Below, piece by piece: positions 23,190 through 31,450 of a DNA stretch of 33,571 nucleotides; within the stretch, counting starts at the first letter, position 1; the number at the start of each line of letters is the position of its first letter. Source of the DNA: Nocardia seriolae NBRC 15557 (GTDB taxonomy: Bacteria > Actinomycetota > Actinomycetes > Mycobacteriales > Mycobacteriaceae); the NCBI RefSeq assembly GCF_007990715.1, contig NZ_BJWY01000086.1, forward strand, positions 1 through 33,571, in the 5' to 3' direction. The translations under genes and the position numbers were made by a program. The notes below the pieces were generated by a model. That model searched no databases, was not told the origin of the DNA, and was given only the letters and a program-made list of their open reading frames with translations.

Positions 23190-25247
23190 GTGACCACCCC
23201 AGCCCAGCAGACCCCAGTCGCCCGCGTCCGGGTTCCGGCTGGGACTACCGCCGGGGCCGCGGTGCGCGAGGCGGACCTGCCGCGCAAGGGTCCGGCCGCG
23301 GTCATCGTGGTGCGCGACGCCGAGGGCGCGCTCAAGGATCTGACCTGGGTGCCCGAGACCGACACCGAGGTCGAGGTCGTGACCGCCGATTCCGCGGACG
23401 GGCGCAATGTGATCCGGCATTCGGCCGCGCACGTGCTGGCCCAGGCCGTGCAGGCCGAGTTCCCCGAGGCCAAACTGGGTATCGGCCCGTTCATCAAGGA
23501 CGGCTTCTACTACGACTTCCAGGTGGACCGGCCGTTCACGCCCGAGGATCTGGCCAAGCTGGAGTCCCGGATGAAGAAGATCATCAAAGGCGCGCAGCGG
23601 TTTTCGCGCCGGGTGGTCGAGGTCGAGGAGGCCCGGGTCGAGCTGGCCAAGGAGCCGTTCAAGCTCGAGCTCATCTCCGACAAGTCCGGCATCGACGATC
23701 CGGAGGTCATGGAGGTCGGCGGCAAAGAGCTGACCATCTACGACAACCTGGACCCGCGCACCGGCGAGAAGGTGTGGGGCGACCTGTGCCGCGGCCCGCA
23801 CCTGCCGACCACCAAGTACATTCCGGCGTTCAAGCTGACCCGGTCCAGCGCCGCCTACTGGCGTGGTGACCAGTCGCGCGAGGATCTGCAGCGCATCTAC
23901 GGCACCGCGTGGGAATCCACCGAGGCCCAGGACGAGTACCTGCACCTGCTCGAAGAGGCCGAGAAGCGCGATCACCGCAAGCTCGGCCTGGAGCTGGACC
24001 TGTTCTCCTTCCCCGACGAGCTGGGTTCGGGCCTGCCGGTGTTCCACCCCAAGGGCGGCATCATCCGCAAGGAGCTCGAGGACTACTCGCGCCGCCGCCA
24101 CATCGCGGCGGGCTACGAGTTCGTCAACACCCCGCACATCACCAAGGGCCACCTGTTCGAGGTCTCCGGCCACCTGGACTGGTACCGCGACGGCATGTTC
24201 CCGGCCATGCACCTCGACGCCGAACTCAACGAGGACGGCTCGGTGCGCAAGCCCGGCCAGGACTACTACGTCAAGCCGATGAACTGCCCGATGCACAACC
24301 TGATCTTCCGGTCGCGCGGGCGCTCCTACCGCGAACTGCCCTTGCGCATGTTCGAATTCGGCTCGGTGTACCGCTACGAGAAGTCCGGCGTGGTGCACGG
24401 TCTGACCCGGGTGCGCGGCATGACGCAGGACGACGCGCACATCTACTGCACCAAGGAGCAGATGCACGCGGAGCTCACCTCCACGCTGCAGTTCGTGCTC
24501 TCGCTGCTGCGCGACTACGGTCTCGACGACTTCTACCTCGAGCTGTCCACCAAGGACCCGAAGAAGTTCGTGGGCTCCGACGAGCTGTGGGAGGAGGCCA
24601 CCGAGACCCTGCGCAAGGTGGCCACCGACTCCGGTCTGGAGCTGGTGCCGGATCCGGGCGGCGCGGCGTTCTACGGTCCGAAGATCTCGGTGCAGGCCAA
24701 GGACGCGCTGGGCCGCACCTGGCAGATGTCGACCATTCAGCTGGACTTCAACCTGCCCGAGCGGTTCGAGCTGGAGTACACCGGTTCCGACGGTGCCAAG
24801 CACCGGCCGGTCATGATCCACCGCGCGCTCTTCGGTTCCATCGAGCGTTTCTTCGGTGTGCTCACCGAGCACTACGCGGGCGCGTTCCCGGCGTGGCTGT
24901 CGCCGGTGCAGGTGGTCGGCATCCCGGTCGCCGAGGCGTTCGCCGAGCACCTCGACGGCGTGATCGAGGCGTTGCGCGACAACAACATCCGCGCCGAGGT
25001 CGACCGCAGCGACGACCGCATGCAGAAGAAGATCTTCAACCAGACCGCGCAGAAGATCCCGTTCCAGCTGCTGGCCGGCGCGCGGGATGTGGAGAACAAC
25101 GCGGTCAGCTTCCGCTTCCGCGACGGCACCCAGGTCAACGGTGTGCCGGTGGCCGACGCGGTGGCCACCATCACCGACTGGATTCAGCGGCGCGAGAACG
25201 CATCTCCGACCGCGGAGGGCTTCGAGATCCGCAAAGGCGATCAATGA
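23190..25247 (+). CDS. thrS: Threonine-tRNA ligase
   Basis: A 685-residue class II aminoacyl-tRNA synthetase that charges tRNA-Thr. A TGS-like N-terminal part (about 10-70) is followed by the editing domain with HSAAHVLAQAVQ, then motif 2 (FEFGSVYRYEKSGVVHGLTR with VRGMTQDD), motif 3 (HRPVMIHRALFGSIERFFGV), the zinc Cys in VKPMNCPMHN, and a C-terminal anticodon-binding domain (QVVGIPVAEAFAEHLDGV). GTG 23190 follows AAGGAG (23175-23180). The end overlaps the HIT gene by 4 nt, the start of a long unit running into phospholipid synthesis, as in M. tuberculosis (Rv2614c onward). Confidence 0.98.
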   Translation: MTTPAQQTPVARVRVPAGTTAGAAVREADLPRKGPAAVIVVRDAEGALKDLTWVPETDTEVEVVTADSADGRNVIRHSAAHVLAQAVQAEFPEAKLGIGPFIKDGFYYDFQVDRPFTPEDLAKLESRMKKIIKGAQRFSRRVVEVEEARVELAKEPFKLELISDKSGIDDPEVMEVGGKELTIYDNLDPRTGEKVWGDLCRGPHLPTTKYIPAFKLTRSSAAYWRGDQSREDLQRIYGTAWESTEAQDEYLHLLEEAEKRDHRKLGLELDLFSFPDELGSGLPVFHPKGGIIRKELEDYSRRRHIAAGYEFVNTPHITKGHLFEVSGHLDWYRDGMFPAMHLDAELNEDGSVRKPGQDYYVKPMNCPMHNLIFRSRGRSYRELPLRMFEFGSVYRYEKSGVVHGLTRVRGMTQDDAHIYCTKEQMHAELTSTLQFVLSLLRDYGLDDFYLELSTKDPKKFVGSDELWEEATETLRKVATDSGLELVPDPGGAAFYGPKISVQAKDALGRTWQMSTIQLDFNLPERFELEYTGSDGAKHRPVMIHRALFGSIERFFGVLTEHYAGAFPAWLSPVQVVGIPVAEAFAEHLDGVIEALRDNNIRAEVDRSDDRMQKKIFNQTAQKIPFQLLAGARDVENNAVSFRFRDGTQVNGVPVADAVATITDWIQRRENASPTAEGFEIRKGDQ

Positions 25248-25828
25248 GTGAACCGACCGCGCCCGCTCGGCAGAATCACGCAGTCGATCAGATCGTGGAT
25301 ACCGGTGCCGGAGACCCCGACCGCCTGCAGCGGCTGTGGACCCCGCACCGGATGTCCTACATCACCGGCGAGGCCGAGGAACGCAAGGCGCCCAAGAAGA
25401 CCGGGCACCCGTTCACCGACATCCCGGAGATGTCGGACGAGGACGGGCTGATCATCGCGCGCGGGCAGTGGGTGTACGCGGTACTGAACCTGTACCCGTA
25501 CAACCCCGGTCACACCATGGTGGTGCCGTATCGGCGGGTGGCCAACCTGGAGGATCTGACGCCGGAGGAGAGCGCCGAGCTGATGGCGTTCACCCAGCAG
25601 GCGATTCGGGTCATGAAGCAGGTGTCGCGGCCCGAGGGCTTCAATGTCGGCCTCAATCTCGGTGGTGTTGCCGGTGGTTCACTCGCCGATCACCTGCATC
25701 AACATATCGTGCCGCGCTGGAGTGGGGACGCCAATTTCATTACCGTCGTCGGCGGAGTGAAGGTGATGCCGCAGCTGCTCAGGGAGACCCGGGCGCTGCT
25801 GGCACGGGCGTGGAAGGAAGCCGACTAG
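25244..25828 (+). CDS. HIT domain protein, probable Ap4A phosphorylase (Rv2613c-like)
   Basis: A 194-residue histidine-triad protein. The catalytic motif is DHLHQHIVPRW (His150-x-His152-x-His154), preceded by LNLYPYNPGHTMVVPYRRV and FNVGLNLGGVAGGSLADH. The orthologue Rv2613c is a diadenosine tetraphosphate phosphorylase, so the likely role is breakdown of Ap4A, a by-product of aminoacyl-tRNA synthetases. That fits the 4-nt overlap with thrS. Cytosolic. It lies 43 nt before pgsA and probably shares its transcript. Confidence 0.92.
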   Translation: MSEPTAPARQNHAVDQIVDTGAGDPDRLQRLWTPHRMSYITGEAEERKAPKKTGHPFTDIPEMSDEDGLIIARGQWVYAVLNLYPYNPGHTMVVPYRRVANLEDLTPEESAELMAFTQQAIRVMKQVSRPEGFNVGLNLGGVAGGSLADHLHQHIVPRWSGDANFITVVGGVKVMPQLLRETRALLARAWKEAD

Positions 25829-25871
25829 GCATGAGCCGAGGACACAGCACGAAAGGACATGGGGTAACGGC

Positions 25872-26543
25872 GTGCTGAGCTTCTTCGGTCGCGAGACGGT
25901 CTCGAAAGCGACTGCGCCGCTGGGTAAAGCGCTGGTGAGCACGGGGCTCACCCCCGATGCCATGACGCTGATCGGCACCACCGCCTCGATCGCGGCGGCG
26001 GTGACGCTGTTCCCGACCGGTCACCTGTTCTGGGGAACCATGGTGATCTGGCTGTTCGTCATGTTCGACATGCTCGACGGGGCCATGGCGCGGGCGCGCG
26101 GCGGCGGCACGAAATACGGTGCGGTGCTCGACGCCAGCTGTGACCGGGTGGCCGACGGGGCCATCTTCGCGGGTCTGGCCTGGTGGGCGGTGTACCACGA
26201 GAACTCCAAGCACCTGTTCGTGGCCACATTGGTGGTGCTGGTGACCTCGCAGGTCATCTCCTACGTCAAGGCGCGCGCGGAAGCCTCCGGGCTCTCGGCC
26301 GACGGCGGGCTCATCGAACGGCCGGACCGGTTGATCATCGTGCTGGTCGGGGCCGGATTCACCGGTATCGGCGGCTATTACGGCATCGAGTGGCTGTCGT
26401 ACGCGGTGTACGCCGCCATGTACGCGCTCGCCGTGCTCAGCATCATCACCGTCCTGCAGCGGGTGCTGGCGGTGCGCAACTCGCCCGGCGCCCGCGACAT
26501 TCTCGCCCCCGTGGCGAAGGTTCCGGAGGAACCGCAGCGGTGA
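25872..26543 (+). CDS. pgsA: CDP-alcohol phosphatidyltransferase, phosphatidylinositol phosphate synthase
   Basis: A 223-residue integral membrane enzyme. The CDP-alcohol phosphotransferase signature D-x2-D-G-x2-A-R-x8-G-x3-D-x3-D is complete (Asp66, Asp69, Asp87, Asp91 in DMLDGAMAR...GAVLDASCD). The gene order pgsA-patA-pimA identifies it as the equivalent of Rv2612c (PgsA1), which joins CDP-diacylglycerol and inositol 3-phosphate to make phosphatidylinositol phosphate, the precursor of PIMs and lipoarabinomannan. GTG 25872 is the start; AAAGGA lies somewhat far upstream (about 15 nt). It overlaps patA by 4 nt. Confidence 0.93.
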   Translation: MLSFFGRETVSKATAPLGKALVSTGLTPDAMTLIGTTASIAAAVTLFPTGHLFWGTMVIWLFVMFDMLDGAMARARGGGTKYGAVLDASCDRVADGAIFAGLAWWAVYHENSKHLFVATLVVLVTSQVISYVKARAEASGLSADGGLIERPDRLIIVLVGAGFTGIGGYYGIEWLSYAVYAAMYALAVLSIITVLQRVLAVRNSPGARDILAPVAKVPEEPQR

Positions 26544-27571
26544 CCACCGATTTCACGTCCGCGATGACCGACAAGGCGTACGCGGCCGGTTGGCGTGTCG
26601 TACGCGCGCTGCCGGAAGGCATGGTGCGCAAGGGATTCGACGCCGGGGGTACCTTCGCGGCCCGGCGGTCGAACCGGAAGGCGCACCGGGGGCAGCCGAA
26701 CATGTTGCGGCGCAACCTGGCCCGGGTGCTGGGGACCGCCCCGGACGCGGTGCCCGACAGCCTGACCGAGGCGAGCATGCGGTCCTATGCCCGCTACTGG
26801 CGCGAGGCATTCCGGCTGCCGTCGATGGGCCACGAGGCGCTGGGGCGACTGCACGTCGGCGGCACCGAGCATCTCGAGGCGGCGCTCGAACGCGGCAAGG
26901 GCGTCCTGCTGGTGCTCCCGCACTCGGGCAACTGGGATATGGCCGGGGTGTGGCTGGTGCAGAACCACGGCCAGTTCTCCACCGTCGCCGAGCGTTTGAA
27001 GCCGGAGGCGCTGTTCGAGCGGTTCGTCGAATACCGGGAGAGCCTGGGCTTCGAGGTGTTCCCGCTCACCGGCGGCGAGCAGCCGCCGTTCCCGCAGCTG
27101 GCGGATCGGCTGCGGCGGAACAAGGTCGTGTGCCTGATGGGGGAACGCGACATCACCGGCAAGGGTGTGCCGGTCACCATGTTCGGCGAACGCACCTGGG
27201 TGCCCGCCGGGGCGGCCAAGCTGGCGGCCGAGACCGGCGCGGCGCTGCTGCCCGTGCACTGCTGGTTCACCGAGGACGCCGACGGCACCGAGGGCTGGGG
27301 CATGGAGGTCTTCGCGCCCATCGATGTCACGCCCGGCATCGCCCCCGCAACCCAGGCGCTGGCCGACGTGTTCGCCGCCAATATCGCGGCCCACCCCGCC
27401 GACTGGCACATGTTGCAGCCCATGTGGGAAAGTGACTTGTCGCAGGCCAGATTGGATCGCATCGCGGCCGCGCAACAGAAGCTGGGGTACGACGCGCCAC
27501 GCGCGCAGAGCAATCGGGAACCGGTGGCCGACACCGGCGCCGAGGGGTCACGGGGAACAGGGGCGCTATGA
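26540..27571 (+). CDS. patA: Phosphatidylinositol mannoside acyltransferase
   Basis: A 343-residue LpxL/HtrB-type acyltransferase, orthologue of M. tuberculosis PatA (Rv2611c). It transfers an acyl chain to the mannose of PIM1/PIM2 on the cytoplasmic face of the membrane. Catalytic residues match: His128 and Asp133 in LPHSGNWDMAG (HxxxxD) and Glu202 in MGERDITGKGVPVTMFG, offset by two from the known His126/Asp131/Glu200. The C-terminal 30 residues (APRAQSNREPVADTGAEGS) look disordered. GTG 26540 overlaps pgsA by 4 nt, and the end overlaps pimA by 4 nt. Confidence 0.93.
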   Translation: MTTDFTSAMTDKAYAAGWRVVRALPEGMVRKGFDAGGTFAARRSNRKAHRGQPNMLRRNLARVLGTAPDAVPDSLTEASMRSYARYWREAFRLPSMGHEALGRLHVGGTEHLEAALERGKGVLLVLPHSGNWDMAGVWLVQNHGQFSTVAERLKPEALFERFVEYRESLGFEVFPLTGGEQPPFPQLADRLRRNKVVCLMGERDITGKGVPVTMFGERTWVPAGAAKLAAETGAALLPVHCWFTEDADGTEGWGMEVFAPIDVTPGIAPATQALADVFAANIAAHPADWHMLQPMWESDLSQARLDRIAAAQQKLGYDAPRAQSNREPVADTGAEGSRGTGAL

Positions 27572-28692
27572 GGATCGGCATGGTCTGCCCGTACTCGTTC
27601 GATGTGCCGGGCGGGGTGCAAGCACATGTCGTGGAATTGGCGCAGGTGCTCATCGAGCGCGGGCACAAGGTGAGCGTGCTCGCGCCCGCCGCCGACGACA
27701 CGCCGCTGCCCGACTTCGTGGTGTCCGCAGGTAAGGCCGTGGCGATTCCCTACAACGGGTCGGTGGCGCGACTGTCGTTCGGGCCCACCGCCTATACCCG
27801 CATCCGCCGCTGGATCGCCGAGAACGACTTCGACGTGCTGCACATTCACGAGCCCAACGCGCCGAGTCTGTCCATGCTGGCATTGAAGATCGCGGAGGGG
27901 CCGATCGTGGCCACCTTCCACACCTCGACCACGAAATCGTTGGTGCTCAGTACCTTTCAGGGCGTGCTGCGGCCGTATCACGAGAAGATCAGCGGCCGGA
28001 TCGCGGTGAGCGAGCTGGCGCGGCGCTGGCAGGTGGAGGCACTCGGCGGGGACGCCGTCGAGATCCCCAACGGTGTCGACGTGCCCGCGTTCGCGCACGC
28101 GCCGCTGCTGGAAGGCTATCCGCGGCAAGGGAAGTCGGTGCTGTTCCTGGGCCGGTTCGACGAGCCGCGCAAGGGCATGGAGGTATTGCTCGGCGCGCTC
28201 CCGGAACTGGTGCGCCGCCATCCCGATCTGGAATTGCTGATCGTCGGGCGCGGTGACGAGGACCGGCTGCGGCGCGAGGCCGGGGACAATGCCGGGCATC
28301 TGCGCTTCCTGGGGCAGGTCTCCGACGCGGAGAAGGCGTCGGCCATGCGCAGCGCCGACGTCTACTGCGCGCCCAACCTGGGCGGTGAGAGCTTCGGGAT
28401 CGTGCTGGTCGAGGCCATGGCCGCCGGAACCGCCGTGGTGGCAAGCGATCTCGACGCGTTCCGCCGCGTGCTGCGCGACGGCACTGCGGGCATGCTGGTG
28501 CCGGTCGGCGACTCGGATCTGCTGGCCGAGGCCATCGACACCATGCTCACCGACGACGCTCGGCGCGAGGAATACATCCGCACCGCCAATCAGGTTGTCG
28601 GCGAATACGACTGGCCGGTGGTGGCCGAGCAGATTCTGCGCGTCTACGAAACCGTCACCGTCGGCGACGTCCGCGTCAGGACCGCCGGATGA
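27568..28692 (+). CDS. pimA: Phosphatidyl-myo-inositol alpha-mannosyltransferase
   Basis: A 374-residue GT4-family glycosyltransferase with two Rossmann domains. It transfers the first mannose from GDP-mannose to phosphatidylinositol at the inner membrane face. Features seen are the N-terminal glycine loop MVCPYSFDVPGGVQAHVVEL, VLHIHEPNAPSLSMLAL, FHTSTTKSLVLSTFQ, LFLGRFDEPRKGMEVLL and the E-x7-E motif (Glu274, Glu282 in ESFGIVLVEAM). Order and length match Rv2610c. ATG 27568 overlaps patA, and the stop overlaps the Nudix gene by 4 nt. Confidence 0.96.
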   Translation: MRIGMVCPYSFDVPGGVQAHVVELAQVLIERGHKVSVLAPAADDTPLPDFVVSAGKAVAIPYNGSVARLSFGPTAYTRIRRWIAENDFDVLHIHEPNAPSLSMLALKIAEGPIVATFHTSTTKSLVLSTFQGVLRPYHEKISGRIAVSELARRWQVEALGGDAVEIPNGVDVPAFAHAPLLEGYPRQGKSVLFLGRFDEPRKGMEVLLGALPELVRRHPDLELLIVGRGDEDRLRREAGDNAGHLRFLGQVSDAEKASAMRSADVYCAPNLGGESFGIVLVEAMAAGTAVVASDLDAFRRVLRDGTAGMLVPVGDSDLLAEAIDTMLTDDARREEYIRTANQVVGEYDWPVVAEQILRVYETVTVGDVRVRTAG

Positions 28693-29732
28693 TCACTTTC
28701 TCCGCGACCACCATCCTGGTCCTCACCCTCATCGCGGCCCTGCTCATCACCGCCGCAGTCTGGGCCTACACCACGGCGAACCGCCTGGACCGCCTGCACG
28801 TCCGCACCGATCAGGCCCGCCACGCCCTGGACGCTGCCCTGGCCCGCCGCGCGGTGGTGGCCCGCTCGATCGCGACGACCCTGGCCGGTCTCTACGACCC
28901 GGCCCTGGTCGAGCAGGCCCGCCGCCTCACGGCACTGGCCGACCGCGCCGAACGCTCCAACTGGCGCGACCGCGAAACCGTCGAAAACCAGCTCGCCGCG
29001 GCCCTTTCCGCCGTCGATATCGCCCTGCTGCCCCCACAGCTGGTGGCCGAGCTCGCCGACGCCGAGGCCCGCGTCCTCATCGCTCGCCGCTTCCACAACG
29101 ACGCCGTCCGCGACACCCTCGCCCTGCGCACCCGCCGCCTGGTCCGCTGGGTCCATCTCGCGGGTACCGCCCCCCTGCCCACCTACTTCGAAATCGCCGA
29201 ACGCGTAACCGCCGCGGCCTCAACGGGTCTCGACGTCGACACCGTCCGCACCTCGGCCCGCGTGGTCCTCGTCGACGAACAGGACCGAGTCCTCCTCCTC
29301 CAGGGCGTAGACCCCAAGGTCCCCGACGTCCCCTTCTGGTTCACCATCGGTGGCGGCGTCAACCCCGGTGAAACCCTGCGCGAAGCCGCAATCCGCGAAC
29401 TCTACGAAGAAACCGGCTACCCCGCCGACTCCTCCTCCCTCCGCGGCCCCCTCTGGCGCCGAGTCGCCGTCTTCCCCTTCAACGGCGAACTCATCCGCTC
29501 CGAAGAACTCTTCTTCGCCCTACGCGCCAAGAACTTCGAAGTAAACCCCGCCAACCTCGACTACGTAGAACGCCGCTCCATCAAAGCCAACAAATGGTGC
29601 ACCCCCACCGACATAGCCCACCTCGACCACTCCGGCGAAACCGTCTACCCCTACCACCTCGACAACCTCCTCCCCGAAGCTATCGCCGCCGCCGACTCCG
29701 ACACCGACCCCGAAGTCCGCTCCATCCGCTGA
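28689..29732 (+). CDS. Membrane-anchored Nudix hydrolase (Rv2609c-like)
   Basis: A 347-residue protein with one N-terminal membrane helix (residues about 6-28, TTILVLTLIAALLITAAVWA), a long helical and probably coiled segment rich in Ala/Arg (about 30-170), and a C-terminal Nudix domain. The Nudix box is complete (GGVNPGETLREAAIRELYEE, then TGY; about 222-244), so it should cleave a nucleoside diphosphate linked to another moiety. It is the last gene of the phosphatidylinositol mannoside unit and overlaps pimA by 4 nt. Position suggests clearing a nucleotide by-product or lipid-linked nucleotide near the membrane (inference). The gene is rich in CTC/TCC/CCC codons compared with its neighbours. 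Confidence 0.9.
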   Translation: MITFSATTILVLTLIAALLITAAVWAYTTANRLDRLHVRTDQARHALDAALARRAVVARSIATTLAGLYDPALVEQARRLTALADRAERSNWRDRETVENQLAAALSAVDIALLPPQLVAELADAEARVLIARRFHNDAVRDTLALRTRRLVRWVHLAGTAPLPTYFEIAERVTAAASTGLDVDTVRTSARVVLVDEQDRVLLLQGVDPKVPDVPFWFTIGGGVNPGETLREAAIRELYEETGYPADSSSLRGPLWRRVAVFPFNGELIRSEELFFALRAKNFEVNPANLDYVERRSIKANKWCTPTDIAHLDHSGETVYPYHLDNLLPEAIAAADSDTDPEVRSIR

Positions 29733-29771
29733 CGGACCGATCCACGGGGTCAGCTCCTGCGAACAACTTCC

Positions 29772-29945
29772 ATGAGTGATGACCGGCTGCCCTGGCCCAC
29801 CGAGCCCGACGCTGCCCGCCGGGCCGCAGCGGTGGCGCGAATGCGAGAAATGGTCGCCACCGGCGAGATCGACCTCACCCTGCTCGAGCGTCCATCTGCG
29901 GAGTCAAGCCGCGCGGGCGCGGACGAGTTCCACGATCATCGGTAG
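29772..29945 (+). CDS. Small hypothetical ORF, possibly a truncated remnant
   Basis: A 57-codon frame starting MSDDRLPWPTEPDAARRAAA and containing MREMVATGEIDLTLLERPSA. The charged, helical composition looks coding up to about 29895. The last 14 codons overlap the antitoxin gene tail to tail on the other strand. It may be the 5' end of a gene cut by insertion of the toxin-antitoxin block, or a genuine small protein. No recognisable family and no strong ribosome-binding site. Confidence 0.35.
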   Translation: MSDDRLPWPTEPDAARRAAAVARMREMVATGEIDLTLLERPSAESSRAGADEFHDHR

Positions 29946-30230
29946 ATCCGCCATGGTGAGCGGTCGGTCGACCGGCTTGTTCAGGTCTTGTTCGATGAGC
30001 CACCGAATGTATTCCGACTGACTCATGCCGCGTTCCCGGGCGCGATTCTTCAACCGGCGGTCTTGAGTCGCAGTCAGCTTCACCGACCGCGGAATGTTGG
30101 CCAGTTCGGATTCGGCGCCTTCCGGGGGCAGCAGCACCTGTGCCTGGTCGGTCTGAATCTTCAGCCGCGCCGTCAGTTCCATGATCTGTTCGGGGTTCAT
30201 GTTGTCGAAATCGTTTGCCGGATCAGTCAT
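29904..30230 (-). CDS. BrnA-like ribbon-helix-helix antitoxin
   Basis: A 108-residue protein. A ribbon-helix-helix DNA-binding region follows residue about 50 (SVKLTATQDRRLKNRARERG followed by MSQSEYIRWLIEQDL), preceded by an acidic N-terminus that could wrap the toxin. It starts at ATG 30230, overlapping the upstream toxin-like gene by 8 nt. Toxin first, antitoxin second with a C-terminal RHH is the BrnT-BrnA layout. It probably neutralises the partner and represses the pair through the three GACTAC repeats at 30529-30554. An in-frame upstream ATG extension to 30311 runs through the toxin gene and is unlikely. Confidence 0.72.
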   Translation of the reverse strand: MTDPANDFDNMNPEQIMELTARLKIQTDQAQVLLPPEGAESELANIPRSVKLTATQDRRLKNRARERGMSQSEYIRWLIEQDLNKPVDRPLTMADLPMIVELVRARAA

Positions 30231-30522
30231 TGCGGGCCTCCCATGCTTCAAAGTCGGCGACCAGCTCACTGGACGGACGGCTGGCATTGATGATGAAGAT
30301 ATCGCGGCCATCGATTCGTGCGAGCAGTACCAGTGGTTCCCCGGAGTCGGTCCGGCCGATCAACACCGATGGCTTCAGCCCGGTCGTGTCGTCGACGGCG
30401 GGCATGAACCAGATTCGGCGCTCACCTCGTAGCCAGGCGGACAGCAGGTCGGCTACGTCGTCGAAGTCGATCCCTGACAGTGCCAGGAGTCGCGTCAGGC
30501 CCCAGTACCAGGTGATAGCCAC
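30223..30522 (-). CDS. BrnT-like toxin candidate
   Basis: A 99-residue protein, GTG start at 30522. The order of elements resembles BrnT RNase toxins: an N-terminal helix with GIDFDDVADLLSA, a strand set RRIWFMPAVDD, SVLIGRTDSGEPLVLLARID, and a strand GRDIFIINASRPSS before a final helix. Similarity is by pattern only; the typical BrnT W(D/N)xxKxxxNxxKH start is not kept. It overlaps the antitoxin gene by 8 nt and lies directly behind the repeat operator. If active it would cleave RNA and halt growth. Alternative: a non-toxic member of an uncharacterised family paired with an RHH repressor. Confidence 0.6.
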   Translation of the reverse strand: MAITWYWGLTRLLALSGIDFDDVADLLSAWLRGERRIWFMPAVDDTTGLKPSVLIGRTDSGEPLVLLARIDGRDIFIINASRPSSELVADFEAWEARND

Positions 30523-30528
30523 ATCTCA

Positions 30529-30554
30529 GACTACCATAGACTACTTTGGACTAC
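30529..30554. promoter_or_regulatory. Three GACTAC direct repeats at exact 10-bp period (toxin-antitoxin operator)
   Basis: GACTAC begins at 30529, 30539 and 30549, immediately upstream of the toxin start at 30522. Spacing of one helical turn places the repeats on one face of the DNA, as ribbon-helix-helix antitoxins need for cooperative binding. Confidence 0.7.
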
Positions 30555-30667
30555 GGCTGGAATTCCGTGTCCGCGGAGTGGGACCGGGGACGGAAACCGG
30601 GCTGTTTCAATGTCTCGGCGGGCTACGGTGGGGTGATCAATGGTGATCTGTGGCAAGGAAATACGGC

Positions 30668-31336
30668 ATGAAGTTGATGTATGCACTGTGGGGTGAGGGG
30701 CTGGGGGAGCGGCTGCGGGGGGAGGAGCTGCGGAAGGAGTTGGCGGGGGTCGGGGCTACTCGGTTGCAGGTGAATGTGCGGGATGAAGACGTGGCGGCGG
30801 CGCAGGTTCGGCACCGTACGTACGAGTCGCCGATTTCCGCGATCGTGAGTGTGTGGACCGAGGGGGAGGTCGAGGCCGTGACGGCTGTGCTGCGGGCCGT
30901 GGCGGAGGAGGTCAACGGGTGGGTGGTGGAGGAGCGGCGGCCTATCGAGCCGCCGGAGGTCGGGGATGGGGTGCGGACCGAGGCGCTGGTGAATTTCGCG
31001 ATTCTGCGGATTCCGGAGGAGCTGACTCGGGAGGAGTGGCTGCATCGGTGGCATGTGCTGCATACGCCGGTGGCCATCGAGACGCAGGCCACCTTCGGGT
31101 ATGTGCAGAACACGGTCAGCGAATCGATTACGCCGGGCAAGCGGGTGGACGCCCTCGTCGAGGAGTTGTTCCCGATGGGGGCGATGACCAGTGCGCACGA
31201 GTTCTACGGGAGTGGCGGTGACGATGCCGAATTGCAGCGGCGCGTGACTCGGCTGATGGAGAGCGTGGTGAGCTTCGGGGCGCACCTGAATCTGGATCTG
31301 GTGCCGACCAGCCGGTACGTCTTCGGCCTGGGGTGA
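30668..31336 (+). CDS. EthD domain-containing protein
   Basis: A 222-residue protein resembling actinobacterial EthD-type dimeric alpha-beta barrel proteins: MKLMYALWGEGLGERLRGEE, an N-terminal barrel half, then EALVNFAILRIPEELTREEW followed by LHRWHVLHTPVAIETQATFGYVQN, typical of the EthD repeat. Such proteins often accompany oxidative degradation enzymes, but no partner adjoins it. ATG 30668 was chosen for AAGGAA at 30655-30660; GTG 30650 is possible. Codon use differs from the flanking genes (many CGG, GGG and GAG), which may mark a separate origin. It shares the accessory stretch with the toxin-antitoxin pair. Function unknown. Confidence 0.7.
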   Translation: MKLMYALWGEGLGERLRGEELRKELAGVGATRLQVNVRDEDVAAAQVRHRTYESPISAIVSVWTEGEVEAVTAVLRAVAEEVNGWVVEERRPIEPPEVGDGVRTEALVNFAILRIPEELTREEWLHRWHVLHTPVAIETQATFGYVQNTVSESITPGKRVDALVEELFPMGAMTSAHEFYGSGGDDAELQRRVTRLMESVVSFGAHLNLDLVPTSRYVFGLG

Positions 31337-31382
31337 CCGGTAGCGGCGGAAACTTTCCCGTGATCCGCGGCGCATTCTCCGC

Positions 31383-31388
31383 TAGGGT
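31383..31388 (+). promoter_or_regulatory. -10 element before the small ORF
   Basis: TAGGGT in GCTAGGGTCC fits the TANNNT -10 consensus and would start a transcript about 55 nt before the GTG at 31451. No good -35 was identified. Confidence 0.35.
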
Positions 31389-31450
31389 CCTGGGAAGGTT
31401 TGCCGCGCAACCGAATCGGCGGACCGTGTGTGGAAGGTGGAAAGTTCTTC

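Noticed and set aside
29240..29740. Possible horizontally acquired segment because of C-rich, CTC/TCC-biased sequence
   Set aside because: It is the intact C-terminal Nudix domain of a gene in its conserved position, so codon bias alone is not evidence of transfer.
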